Notes: a model not told the origin generated them from the letters alone. Counted from the first letter of the stretch, positions 1-7,990 are shown. The stretch: DNA of 64,000 nucleotides from Caballeronia terrestris (GCF_001544515.1 NZ_FCOL02000005.1:171425-235424); one strand, 5' to 3'. Translations and numbers: made by a program.

Positions 1-556
1 AGTATTCGAAGTTGCGGCCGAGCGTCGGATTGCGGGCCAGGTTCATGCCGGGACCTTCGAGGACATGCAGCGCGAGATTGCGCGACTCGCGCCCGATCAC
101 ATCGCCGAACTGGCTCGCGACGGCAGTATCGAACGATGCCGCCACCGCCATGCCGGACGGAAGCGCGGTCGCCTTCGCCGAAGCAGGGCTCGACAGCGAC
201 GCGAGTGGCAGCCCCGGCAGATCAGGCGACACGCAATCGTTTTGCCCGACGCCGACAGGCCCGTTGGTCACGCGCAACGTCGGAATCTGCAGGTCGGGGA
301 TACCCGTGATGTGCCGGCTACCGTAGCAGGACGGAATCTCCGGCACCACGCCCGGCGATCCAGTGAGTTGCGCGATCTTTTGCTGCGGTGACATGGCCGC
401 CAGAAGCAACGCCGTGCGCTGCTGGGGCGGCAACGATGTGTTCATCCACGCGTGCGCGTTCGCAGCCGTCGGCGTGCCTGCGTCGTTATGTCCGCCGCAA
501 CCGGCCGTGACGATCATCGCAACTACCGCGCTCAACAACGTTCGCTTCATCATCAT
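1..556 (-). CDS. Glycoside hydrolase family 3 beta-glucosidase-like lipoprotein (C-terminus outside window)
   Basis: The first 185 residues of a GH3 enzyme are visible; the gene runs off the left edge. Three consecutive ATG codons start it, with AAGGAGAG about 6 bases before the first. The N-terminus is a lipoprotein signal with a VTAGC lipobox (Cys20), so the enzyme is probably anchored to a membrane in the periplasm or outer envelope. GH3 hallmarks seen are LTGSPG, RVTNGPVGVG, an 'AASFD' segment followed by 'GRESR', and GPGMNLARNP with NFEY at the edge. GH3 enzymes usually hydrolyse beta-glucosides or xylosides from the non-reducing end. The catalytic Asp and the rest of the barrel lie outside the window. 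It is divergent from a LacI regulator, the probable controller. Substrate is unknown. Confidence 0.88.
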   Translation of the reverse strand, partial: MMMKRTLLSAVVAMIVTAGCGGHNDAGTPTAANAHAWMNTSLPPQQRTALLLAAMSPQQKIAQLTGSPGVVPEIPSCYGSRHITGIPDLQIPTLRVTNGPVGVGQNDCVSPDLPGLPLASLSSPASAKATALPSGMAVAASFDTAVASQFGDVIGRESRNLALHVLEGPGMNLARNPTLGRNFEY

Positions 557-690
557 TGCTCTCTCCTTTTAGTCATATAAAATGCTTGAATCGTCATCCT
601 AATTAATCTGCCTTCATCGATCCGATTCTCGACTGAACAGCTTCTTTTACTTATGGCGATGCCACGTAACGTCGTACACTCGAACTATTC

Positions 691-706
691 GCGCGGCGCG
701 CCGCGC
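691..706. promoter_or_regulatory. 16-bp perfect palindrome in the divergent GH3/lacI intergenic region
   Basis: GCGCGGCGCGCCGCGC is a perfect palindrome between the divergent GH3 gene and the LacI regulator. The 557-732 region must hold both promoters. The stretch next to the GH3 start is AT-rich (around 570-615). The palindrome could be an operator, but its simple GC-rich composition makes chance possible. Confidence 0.3.
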
Positions 707-732
707 ATCCGATCGTGTTGAACGTTTCCCCT

Positions 733-1746
733 ATGAAAAAAACTTCGGCGACCATTCGCGATGTCGCGGCACTGTCAGGCGTCTCCGTTGCAACCGTGTC
801 GAAATACATCAACGGCACCAAGCGTTTCACCGAGCCGGTCGAAGCGAAGCTCAAGGCGGCCATCGAGCAACTCGGCTACCAGTCGAATCCGCTCGCGCGC
901 TCGATGGTCACGAAGCAGACGCGCACCATCGGCCTCACCATTCTCGACATCAGCAATCCGCACTTCACCAACGTCGTCAAGGGCGCGAACCGCGTGGCGC
1001 TCAAGCACGACTACACGCTGCTGCTCGTCGACGTCGATGAGAACCAGGCGCGCGAGCGGCCGCTCGTCGAGGCGCTCGCGCGCCGGGTCGACGGACTGAT
1101 CCTCAGTTCGCGGCTGCCCGAAGAAGCATCGGACTGGCTGCTCGATCTCGACAAGCCTGTCGTGCTGCTCAGGCGCAGCGAGACGCTGCCCATCGCGAGC
1201 GTCGGCATCGACAATCGGCTTGCCACCTTCATGCTGACCCGGCATCTGCTCGATCTCGGCCATCGCGATTTTGCGTATCTCGGCTTCGGGCAGGCGCGCA
1301 TCAACGACGAGCGGATCGCCGGCGTGCGCGATTGTCTCGCTCAGGCTGGCCTCGAACTCGACGTGCACGATGTTCATGCGCCGACTACCCGCGCGGGCGA
1401 GCAAGCCTGTTCGCGCGTGATGCTGGGGCCGCGCCGCCCTCAGGCGGTCATTTGCTACAACGATCTCATTGCATTCGGCTTCATCAAGGCGGCCACCGCG
1501 CTCGGCATCAACGTGCCTCGCGACGTGTCGGTGACCGGCATCGACAACGTTCCATACGGCGAGATTTCGGCACCGACTCTGACGAGCGTGGACACGCAAA
1601 GCGAAATGATGGGCGAGATCGCCATGCAGAAACTGATCGATGCGCTCGCGGGCAAGGAAGCGATCGAGCATGTGACCATCGAGCCGTGCCTCGTCGTGCG
1701 CGAATCGACCGCGCTCGCTGCCAAGCCCGCGAAAAAGACGCTTTGA
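733..1746 (+). CDS. LacI-family transcriptional regulator
   Basis: A 337-residue LacI/PurR-type regulator. Residues 8-32 form the helix-turn-helix (TIRDVAALSGVSVATVSKY) and hinge region, followed by a periplasmic-binding-protein-like effector domain to the end (TIGLTILDISNPHF, GYxSNPLARSM, ICYNDLIAFG, SVTGIDNVPY). The ATG at 733 fits the family N-terminus (MKKTSATIRDVA); a GTG at 715 in the same frame would add six residues. Neither start has a clear ribosome binding site. The gene is divergent from the GH3 hydrolase and most likely represses it in response to a sugar. Confidence 0.88.
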   Translation: MKKTSATIRDVAALSGVSVATVSKYINGTKRFTEPVEAKLKAAIEQLGYQSNPLARSMVTKQTRTIGLTILDISNPHFTNVVKGANRVALKHDYTLLLVDVDENQARERPLVEALARRVDGLILSSRLPEEASDWLLDLDKPVVLLRRSETLPIASVGIDNRLATFMLTRHLLDLGHRDFAYLGFGQARINDERIAGVRDCLAQAGLELDVHDVHAPTTRAGEQACSRVMLGPRRPQAVICYNDLIAFGFIKAATALGINVPRDVSVTGIDNVPYGEISAPTLTSVDTQSEMMGEIAMQKLIDALAGKEAIEHVTIEPCLVVRESTALAAKPAKKTL

Positions 1747-1912
1747 TATCGCGGAGCCAGCAGACGTGCGTCGAGTCGTGCGACGAGCTCGACGATCGCG
1801 GCAATGAAAAGCAGCGCGTGGGCGGCCAAGCGGCGCCGGTTCGCGATTCTTTGCATGAGGGTCTCCGCACGCCTTGCGCAATCACGAGGCGTGCATCTGG
1901 GAATAAGAGGAT

Positions 1913-1947
1913 TTTTCCCAATATGTGTTTGGGAAAACGGTTACCCA
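1913..1947. promoter_or_regulatory. Overlapping inverted repeats, LacI-operator-like
   Basis: The 383-base stretch 1747-2129, between convergent genes, contains two overlapping dyads. At 1913-1937, TTTTCCCAA and TTGGGAAAA form a perfect 9-bp inverted repeat around 7 bases. At 1930-1947, TGGGAAAACGGTTACCCA is an 18-bp imperfect palindrome (7 of 9 positions) with a central CG, the usual form of LacI-family operators. No gene start lies next to it. It may be a remnant of a lost promoter, or a terminator-like structure for the two convergent genes. The rest of the stretch shows nothing coding. Confidence 0.4.
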
Positions 1948-2129
1948 GATTAACGAGTTTCGAGCAGGCTTACCAACGCTTTCGCCTAAGTGGTTTCCCT
2001 GAGTGAGTTCATCCCTTCGATCTGCCCGGTCCGCAAGTGAGTTTTTTCACTAAAGCGAGACCACCGCCAACGCGATGTCGGCCGCGTTATCGCGATATCC
2101 ACATGCCAGCGCATGTCGATCGACGAGAT

Positions 2130-3656
2130 TCACACCGCCGATGCGCCAGCCTCACTTTCACCCGTCGAATCAAGAACAGGCGGCGCAGTAACGATCGACT
2201 TGAGCGATGGCGTCGGTTGCGTGAGCTTCGAAAGATCCGGACGCGGGCGACGCAGCGCAGGCACGGCATCGAACGCCTGTTCGAACGCATGCGACACGGC
2301 GAGCGTCTTTCGGTCGCCACGGAACGGCCCGACGATCTGCAAGCCGAACGGCATGCCCGCATGATCGACGCCGCAGGGCAGCGAGAGCGCCGGATGCGTC
2401 GTGAGCGTGACCACGTACGTGAGTGCGAGCCAGCGGTAGTAGTTCTCCTGCGCGCGACCGTTGATCTGCGCCGCATACAGTTCCTGCCACGGGAACGGGG
2501 TAACCGGCGTCGTCGGCGAAAGGATCACGTCGTAACGCTCGAACGCGCTTTGGAAACGCCGGAAGATGCGCGTCTGCTCGGCTTGCGCCCACGCGCTGTC
2601 CGCGAGCGACATCGTCGCGCCCATCTCGTAGTTGGCGCGCGTGTTCGGCCCGAGCGCATTCGGATCGCGCGCATAGGCATCGCGCAGGCTCGCGACGAAG
2701 CTCTCCGCGCGAATCACGTCGAACGAGCGATGGACATCGCCCAGATCGAAGGTGACTTCCTCGCAACTTCGCACCATCGGCGCGATGGCGGCGATGCGCG
2801 AGCGGAATGTGGCGCGGATCGCATCGTCAACGTCGCAACTGCCGAAATCTTCGGTGTAGCCCACGCGCAGCGACGACAGATCGAGCGGTTCGAGCATCGC
2901 GAACGATAGAGAATCGACGGCGTAACTCAGCGGATCACTGGTCGAGAAGCCGGCGGTCGCGGCGAGTTGCAGCGCAGTTTCGGCGACCGTGCGTCCCATC
3001 GGACCGACGACCGAGAGCGGCGTCCAGCCGAGCAGCCGTCGCGAATTGGGCACGAGTCCCGGCGACGGCCGGAAGCCGACCACACCGCATTTCGACGCTG
3101 GAATGCGCAGCGACCCGCCCGTGTCCGATCCGGTGCAGACCGGCAGCATGTCGCAGGCCAGCGCCGCCGCCGATCCGCCCGACGAGCCGCCCGCGTTCAG
3201 TTGCGGATTGAAGGGATTGCCGGTCGCGCCCCATACCGCGTTGCGCGTGTTCGCACCCGCGCCGAGTTCGGGCACGTTCGTCTTCGCCACCAGGATCGCA
3301 CCGGCGGCGCGCAGGCGTTCGACCAGCACGACGTCACGCGAAGGCACGTTGCCGCGCGACATCGGCGAGCCGTAGGTGGTGAGAAGTCCAGCCGTATCTT
3401 CGAGATCCTTCACGCCGAGCGGGAGGCCGTGCAGCAATCCGAGCGGCTCGCCATTCGATACCGCGCGCTCCGCGGCCTTCGCGGCTTCGCGCGCCGCTTC
3501 GAAGCAGGTTGCCGTCACGGCGTTCACGGCCGGGTTGATCGCTTCGATGCGCGCGATGCAGGCGTCGAGCAGTTCAACCGGCGAGAGCTCCCGCGCTCCG
3601 ATCATGCGGCGGAGTTCGACGGCCGTGCGGCTCACGAGATCGGCGATGTCATTCAT
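2130..3656 (-). CDS. Amidase-signature family hydrolase
   Basis: A 508-residue amidase-signature enzyme hydrolysing C-N amide bonds. The Ser-cisSer-Lys triad is visible: Lys83 in GVKDLED, Ser158/159 in AGGSSGGSAA, nucleophile Ser182 in GSDTGGSLRIPA. Family length is normal and no signal peptide is seen, so it is probably cytoplasmic. Upstream (3657-3829) is AT-rich around 3764-3775 and could carry its promoter. It is transcribed toward the LacI regulator without an evident partner. The substrate cannot be told from sequence; glutamyl-tRNA amidotransferase subunit A is unlikely because gatC and gatB are absent. Confidence 0.88.
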   Translation of the reverse strand: MNDIADLVSRTAVELRRMIGARELSPVELLDACIARIEAINPAVNAVTATCFEAAREAAKAAERAVSNGEPLGLLHGLPLGVKDLEDTAGLLTTYGSPMSRGNVPSRDVVLVERLRAAGAILVAKTNVPELGAGANTRNAVWGATGNPFNPQLNAGGSSGGSAAALACDMLPVCTGSDTGGSLRIPASKCGVVGFRPSPGLVPNSRRLLGWTPLSVVGPMGRTVAETALQLAATAGFSTSDPLSYAVDSLSFAMLEPLDLSSLRVGYTEDFGSCDVDDAIRATFRSRIAAIAPMVRSCEEVTFDLGDVHRSFDVIRAESFVASLRDAYARDPNALGPNTRANYEMGATMSLADSAWAQAEQTRIFRRFQSAFERYDVILSPTTPVTPFPWQELYAAQINGRAQENYYRWLALTYVVTLTTHPALSLPCGVDHAGMPFGLQIVGPFRGDRKTLAVSHAFEQAFDAVPALRRPRPDLSKLTQPTPSLKSIVTAPPVLDSTGESEAGASAV

Positions 3657-3829
3657 GGCTGGCTGTCATGGTGGATGGCGAATGGAAGGGAGCCGCAGAG
3701 CCGGAACCGCTCGCCAAGGTGCAATCGAGCGAAAGGCTCGCTACGCAGATGAAAATCATTGATTAATTAAATCGCCCACTCCATCGCACCGCGTGGAATG
3801 CAGTCACAAAAATGCAGTGGGCTCGAACA

Positions 3830-4162
3830 TCAATGTCCCGCTTCCTCGACGGTCAAATTGTTCTTGACCGACGACACGCCCGGAACCCCCTCAGCAACTT
3901 TCGCTGCAAGATCTATCTGCGTCTGATCGGGAGCCATTCCCACCAACGTTACCTTGCCGCCACGAGCGACGGCGTGAACGTCGGCAGATTCCAGACCCTT
4001 TTGCTTGTACAACGTCGTCTGAACTTTCTTCGCCAGTTGCCGATCCGCTGCCCTAACTGACGATTTGGTTGCGCCGGCCTCTTGCGCACCAACAACGGGA
4101 ACAGTAGCGACGATAGCGCTGACGGCTACCAGAGCGGCAAGGTAGGTGTTGATTGATTTCAT
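3830..4162 (-). CDS. BON-domain periplasmic protein
   Basis: A 110-residue secreted protein. Residues 1-26 are a signal peptide ending near VGAQ. Residues 38-105 are one BON (OsmY-like) domain, with the glycine-centred GGKVTLVG and the terminal GVSSVKNNLTV. BON domains bind phospholipids or outer-membrane components and are often induced by osmotic or envelope stress. AAGGAGAAG lies just before the ATG. Single-gene unit; the downstream neighbour on the same strand is the amidase, 173 bases away. Confidence 0.85.
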   Translation of the reverse strand: MKSINTYLAALVAVSAIVATVPVVGAQEAGATKSSVRAADRQLAKKVQTTLYKQKGLESADVHAVARGGKVTLVGMAPDQTQIDLAAKVAEGVPGVSSVKNNLTVEEAGH

Positions 4163-4403
4163 CTCTTCTCCTTAAGAAGGAAGTAGCAAAACTGCTTGGG
4201 AACGACGCAAAAGATCACAGGTCATGACACGCTGTGTGACGAAAAGTGCGCAAACTGGCGTTGATGACCTGCAGCCACGACATTCGGGCAAACGAATTGT
4301 AAGCTCTTATTGTGGGTTGTACAGTGACGCGGGCTGGTCGTGGGGTAAGGCCAACGTACTTCCGATGAGCGTAAGCACGGTTTGAGGCGTGTCGCGCTGT
4401 GGC

Positions 4404-4439
4404 GTTGCATCTGGCAACAGCGTTGCTCCACGATGCAAC
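4404..4439. promoter_or_regulatory. Nested dyad upstream of pqqA
   Basis: GTTGCATC (4404-4411) and GATGCAAC (4432-4439) form a perfect 8-bp inverted repeat that encloses a second one, GCAAC (4414-4418) and GTTGC (4422-4426). The TTGCA/TGCAA core recurs further downstream in the leader. It lies about 150 bases before pqqA and could be an activator site or a structured leader RNA. The 424-base region 4163-4586 otherwise holds no credible gene besides the hairpin at 4514-4569. Confidence 0.4.
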
Positions 4440-4513
4440 AACGCGCCGGCTTTTCGCTTCGGCACTTCAACGCAATGCGCGAGCAATGCAATGATCTTCA
4501 GCGCTCGGCACAG

Positions 4514-4569
4514 AGTTTGCGTCGAGAGACCGGCCGTGCCTCTTGCACGGACTTCGACGCAAACTTTTT
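4514..4569 (+). terminator. Terminator-like hairpin in the pqqA leader (candidate attenuator)
   Basis: A perfect 12-bp stem, AGTTTGCGTCGA (4514-4525) with TCGACGCAAACT (4554-4565), encloses a second 6-bp stem, CCGTGC (4534-4539) with GCACGG (4545-4550). A five-T tract (4565-4569) follows at once. This is the form of a rho-independent terminator. There is no plus-strand gene upstream that it could serve; the next element is the pqqA ribosome binding site at 4575-4580. Premature termination control of pqqA is therefore plausible. The controlling signal is unknown. Confidence 0.6.
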
Positions 4570-4586
4570 AATCCAGGGAGACAACC

Positions 4587-4661
4587 ATGCAGTGGACCAC
4601 ACCCGCCTTCACCGACTTGCGCTTCGGCTTTGAAATCACGATGTATATCGCCGTTCGCTAA
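4587..4661 (+). CDS. pqqA: Pyrroloquinoline quinone precursor peptide PqqA (orphan copy)
   Basis: A 24-residue peptide beginning MQWTTPAFTDLRFG, the conserved PqqA sequence. It keeps the E-x-x-x-Y motif as Glu16 and Tyr20, the two residues that PqqE cross-links to build PQQ. AGGGAG at 4575-4580 sits 6 bases before the ATG. No pqqB, C, D or E is nearby, so the peptide must be matured by enzymes encoded elsewhere. It converges on the cytochrome fusion and PQQ dehydrogenase genes on the other strand, the obvious users of the cofactor. The gene is too short for usual gene finders. A weak GC-rich inverted repeat follows at about 4672-4710. Recognition is firm; the orphan status is inferred from this window only. 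Confidence 0.93.
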   Translation: MQWTTPAFTDLRFGFEITMYIAVR

Positions 4662-4732
4662 CGCGTTCAACAGCCGCTTGCGCATCCACCTCAGGCATGC
4701 GCGGCGGCACCACCGATACGATTCAGTAATTG

Positions 4733-4766
4733 AAAAACCCCGCTGCCAACATCGGCTAGCGGGGTT
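4733..4766 (-). terminator. Rho-independent terminator of the PQQ dehydrogenase/cytochrome operon
   Basis: AACCCCGCT (4736-4744) pairs perfectly with AGCGGGGTT (4758-4766). On the minus strand the stem is followed by a short T run (five A at 4733-4737 on the plus strand). It lies 18 bases past the cytochrome stop codon. It could also stop pqqA transcripts from the other side, although the plus-strand T run is poor. Confidence 0.75.
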
Positions 4767-4784
4767 GTCTAACGCCTACGGCGT

Positions 4785-6017
4785 CTATTGCGAGTTACCG
4801 GCGTTAAGCGGTGTCGCGGAAGCGCGCGCGGCGTCGGCCGTGAGCTTGGAGCCGCCCGCGCTATAGCCGTTCGAGAACAACAGAAACGCCATGATGTCCG
4901 CGTATTCCTCGTCCTTCATCTTGCCCGGCCGGTCCGCGGGCATGTTCGTCGCCATGTAGCCATAGATGCCGCCGATCGTCAGATGGGCGTCCTTCGCCGG
5001 CGCGAACGATGGGCCCCGCAGCGCAGGCGCATTGACGCCGCCGAGATCGGCCCCATGACACTTCGCGCACGCGCTTGAGTACAACTTCTTGCCATGCGCG
5101 ACCTGGCCCTTGTCGAAGGAAGGAACATCGCCACCCGCGGCAGCGACCTTCACGAAACCTCCGGTTTCCAAAGACGTAGCGCTCGCCAGAACGCCCGATC
5201 GGCGGATGCCAGTCGAACGCACCGGGCCGTCGAGATACGCGTATTTCGTCGATGATGCCTGCGCTGTACGCGCGCTATCGGGCAAGGCCCACGCATCGGT
5301 CAACGCAGTCAGCCGGCCGTCCGCGGCCATTTTCGTGAGCGCCGCATCGATGCGCGGCTGAAGTGCGGCGTTCTTCGCACCGAATGCGAAGACGAGCCGC
5401 CACTCCGCATACGGAGACGTCGTCGCCGACACGTTGAAGCGCTGTTTCGGATGGTCGAGCGTATAGGCGACCACAGCCGGATACCAGACTATCGCGCGTG
5501 TTGCATGCCCCGTCGCGACCGCCTCCACCGTTCGCTCGGGCGTATTTTCCAGGTCCAGCTTGACGTCTTGTTCCTGGACCGCGATGAGCTGCGCAGGGCT
5601 CGCATACGTGGCGGCAACCACGTTTGCGCGCCCTCGCTGCGCGACCGGATCGACCGTTGTCACGCTGACATAGCCTGAGCGCAGATAATCCCGGGACAAG
5701 ACCATCGCGTCGCCCGAGCCATCGGCGACCGACGACTGCGGGAAGCCGGCAATCGCATCGCAACTGCGCCCGAGCGTCTTGTGGAGTTCCTTGAGGGAAA
5801 CGCCGTCATCGTCGCCCTCCCCGATTCCATCTTCGATGATCGATGCGGCGATGCCCGCGGTCTTGAACGCCTCCCGTGCGACCGCACGGTCCAGCGCCGC
5901 CGAAGGGCTTCCGGGAAACGTACACACGCGTACGCCGGCAATGGACGTCGTTGGCACGAGCGCAGCGCCGGCCACGAGCAGGCTGGCGGCTGCGGCCTGA
6001 TGCAGATAAGTTTTCAT
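4785..6017 (-). CDS. XoxJ/MxaJ-like periplasmic domain fused to a c-type cytochrome
   Basis: A 410-residue periplasmic protein. Residues 1-28 are a signal peptide. Residues about 30-245 resemble the family-3 solute-binding fold of quinoprotein-dehydrogenase-associated MxaJ/XoxJ proteins (RVCTFPGSPSA start, repeated small-residue beta/alpha pattern). Residues about 300-385 are a class I cytochrome c with heme site CAKCH (317-321) and likely axial Met in MATNMPAD. Family knowledge: cytochrome XoxG accepts electrons from lanthanide alcohol dehydrogenases and XoxJ is a separate partner that may help activation; here both appear joined. The start ATG 6017 has GGAAG 7 bases upstream; an upstream in-frame start (6047) does not fit a signal peptide. 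It is second in an operon with the dehydrogenase, 95 bases apart. The domain call for the N-terminal half is by resemblance and moderately sure. Confidence 0.8.
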   Translation of the reverse strand: MKTYLHQAAAASLLVAGAALVPTTSIAGVRVCTFPGSPSAALDRAVAREAFKTAGIAASIIEDGIGEGDDDGVSLKELHKTLGRSCDAIAGFPQSSVADGSGDAMVLSRDYLRSGYVSVTTVDPVAQRGRANVVAATYASPAQLIAVQEQDVKLDLENTPERTVEAVATGHATRAIVWYPAVVAYTLDHPKQRFNVSATTSPYAEWRLVFAFGAKNAALQPRIDAALTKMAADGRLTALTDAWALPDSARTAQASSTKYAYLDGPVRSTGIRRSGVLASATSLETGGFVKVAAAGGDVPSFDKGQVAHGKKLYSSACAKCHGADLGGVNAPALRGPSFAPAKDAHLTIGGIYGYMATNMPADRPGKMKDEEYADIMAFLLFSNGYSAGGSKLTADAARASATPLNAGNSQ

Positions 6018-6112
6018 GATGGGACTTCCGAAATAGGCTTGAGACATGAGGCTTGAGGCGTCATGCTGGCTCGCCCGCGTTGCACGGGCAAGCCAGCGCG
6101 CGATGTCGCGAA

Positions 6113-7843
6113 TCAGCTGTGGTTAAGCGCGAACACGTACAGCGTTCCGCCGACCGGGATCTTCTCGGCGGCCTTCGCCATCGGGCCGCCCCAGATCGGG
6201 TTGGCGCCGCCGTAACCGGCCAGAATGGCCACGTATTGCTTGCCCCCGATCTCGAACACCGAAGGCTGCGCAATGATGCCGCTCGCGAGTTTCGGGCTTT
6301 GCCAGAGCACCTTGCCGGTCGCTTCATCGAAGGCCAACAGGTGCCCGTCCAGCGAGCCGCTGAACGCAAGACCCCCGGCCGTCGTCGCGACACCGCCGTT
6401 CCATGGCAACTTCGACCAGTGGCTCCAGACCTTCTTGCCCGTATTGACGTCGATTGCCTGCAGCTCACCGTATCCCTGGCTGCCCGGTTCGGGCTTGATC
6501 TCGAATCCTTCGCCCAGGTAGGGAAGTCCCTTCATGTACGTGACCGATTTGCCGGACAGCGTCATGCACGCGTGCAGCGAAGGAACGATGGCAAGGTGTT
6601 TTTCCGGATCGTACGACGTGGACCACCAGTTCTTGCCGCCGAGGAAGCTCGGGCACGTCTCGATCGTCGTGCCCACTTTCGGGTACTTCGTTTCGTCCTG
6701 GATCGGCGCGCCTTCCGCCGTGTAGCCCGTGACCGAAGTCGCTCTGACGAACGGCTTCGCGTAGATCAGCTTGCCATTGCTTCGGTCGATCGCATGGAAG
6801 TATCCGTTGCGGTCCGCGTGAATGACGGCATCGTAGTCCTTGTTCTCGTAGTTGATCTTGGCCAGCACCGGCGTATTGACGCCGTCGTAATCCCACGTGT
6901 CGTGCCGCGTGTATTGATAGTGCCACTTGATATCGCCGGATTTCGGGTCCATCGCCAGCAGCGAATTCGAGTAAAGGTTGTCACCGGGCCGCAGATCCGC
7001 GAGCCACGGTCCGGGGTTGCCGACGCCCCAGAACAAGGTCTTCGATGCCGGATCGTAGGTCCCCGTCAACCACGCCGGGGCGCCGCCGTGTTCCTGCGTG
7101 CCGTCAGGCCACGTATCGCCATGCTTTTCGCCCGCGCCCGGCACGGTATAGCGTTTCCACAGGACGTTGCCATCGTCGGGATTGAGCGCCGCGATGAAAC
7201 CCCGCGCGCCGTACTCACCCCCCGCGCTGCCGACCACGAGCGCACCGTCGAGCGCAAGCGGAGCCAGCGAGAACGCGTAGCCGACGCCCGGCTCGAACAT
7301 CTGCTTCTTCCACACGACCGCACCCGTCTGCGCATCCAGCGCGGCGACCTCGCCACTGAGCATCGCGACGTAGACGTTCTTGCCGTAGAGCGCGACGCCC
7401 CGGTTGATCACGTCGCAACACGCGGTCTTGAAGGATTCGGCGCCCAGCTTGGGTTCGTATTTCCAGAGTTGCTTGCCCGTCGCGGCATCGAATGCATAGA
7501 CGTTGTCCTTGGGCGTCGTGACGAACATGAGCCGTCCGTTGACGAGCGGCGTCGCCTCGAAGCCCTGCTTGAGCTCGGCGGGAAACTTGTAGCTCCACAC
7601 CTGCTTGAGGTTCTTGACGTTCGACGTCGTGATCTGCTTGAGCGGCGAATGGGCGTGGCCGTCATAGGTACGGTAGTAGGTGAGCCATCCCGGATCGCTC
7701 TGTGCCTGCGTGAGGCGGTCATAAGTGACCGGCGGATAATCGTCGGCCGCGCCTGCCGCCGCACTGAACGTCAGACCGACGGCCACAGCAATGCCGATCG
7801 CAGACGCCGCTGCCAGCGTAATGGAACCTACACGTGTTTTCAT
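6113..7843 (-). CDS. PQQ-dependent alcohol dehydrogenase, lanthanide-type (XoxF/ExaF-like)
   Basis: A 576-residue periplasmic quinoprotein that oxidises an alcohol and passes electrons to a cytochrome c. A signal peptide ends near residue 32; the rest is an eight-bladed propeller with tryptophan-docking repeats (such as GKQLWKYE, GDIKWHYQ, GKVLWQSP). The vicinal disulfide is Cys142-Cys143 (TACCDV). Metal and catalytic residues visible are Glu210 (SAGGEYG), Asn276 (GVGNPGPW), Asp318 and Asp320 in WDYDGVN. Calcium MxaF enzymes carry Ala at the last position; Asp there is the established mark of lanthanide-dependent enzymes. AGGAGA precedes the ATG. First gene of an operon with the cytochrome fusion. 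Methanol, ethanol or another substrate cannot be decided. Confidence 0.92.
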   Translation of the reverse strand: MKTRVGSITLAAASAIGIAVAVGLTFSAAAGAADDYPPVTYDRLTQAQSDPGWLTYYRTYDGHAHSPLKQITTSNVKNLKQVWSYKFPAELKQGFEATPLVNGRLMFVTTPKDNVYAFDAATGKQLWKYEPKLGAESFKTACCDVINRGVALYGKNVYVAMLSGEVAALDAQTGAVVWKKQMFEPGVGYAFSLAPLALDGALVVGSAGGEYGARGFIAALNPDDGNVLWKRYTVPGAGEKHGDTWPDGTQEHGGAPAWLTGTYDPASKTLFWGVGNPGPWLADLRPGDNLYSNSLLAMDPKSGDIKWHYQYTRHDTWDYDGVNTPVLAKINYENKDYDAVIHADRNGYFHAIDRSNGKLIYAKPFVRATSVTGYTAEGAPIQDETKYPKVGTTIETCPSFLGGKNWWSTSYDPEKHLAIVPSLHACMTLSGKSVTYMKGLPYLGEGFEIKPEPGSQGYGELQAIDVNTGKKVWSHWSKLPWNGGVATTAGGLAFSGSLDGHLLAFDEATGKVLWQSPKLASGIIAQPSVFEIGGKQYVAILAGYGGANPIWGGPMAKAAEKIPVGGTLYVFALNHS

Positions 7844-7968
7844 CCCTGTCTCCTGGTGAACAGTCGACGCGATGCTGGTCGCGTCTTTTGTGTCTTGTGG
7901 GTATGGATGTGCTGCGCGACGAATAAGGCAAATCGCATGCCATCGCTTTGAACACGGCCTCGCCGGGC

Positions 7969-7990
7969 GGCGCGCTATGCGTGGCGCGCC
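7969..7990. promoter_or_regulatory. Inverted repeat upstream of the PQQ dehydrogenase operon
   Basis: GGCGCGC (7969-7975) and GCGCGCC (7984-7990) form a perfect 7-bp dyad around 8 bases. It lies about 130 bases before the dehydrogenase start in the 337-base gene-free stretch 7844-8180. A regulator binding site is possible; GC-only arms make chance a fair alternative. I see nothing coding in this stretch. Confidence 0.3.

Noticed and set aside
4222..4685. Several 60-90 codon frames on both strands around pqqA
   Set aside because: They overlap the structured leader and pqqA, have no translation signals, and resemble no family.
6053..7951. A 632-codon plus-strand frame
   Set aside because: Antisense shadow of the PQQ dehydrogenase, which has full family motifs on the other strand.
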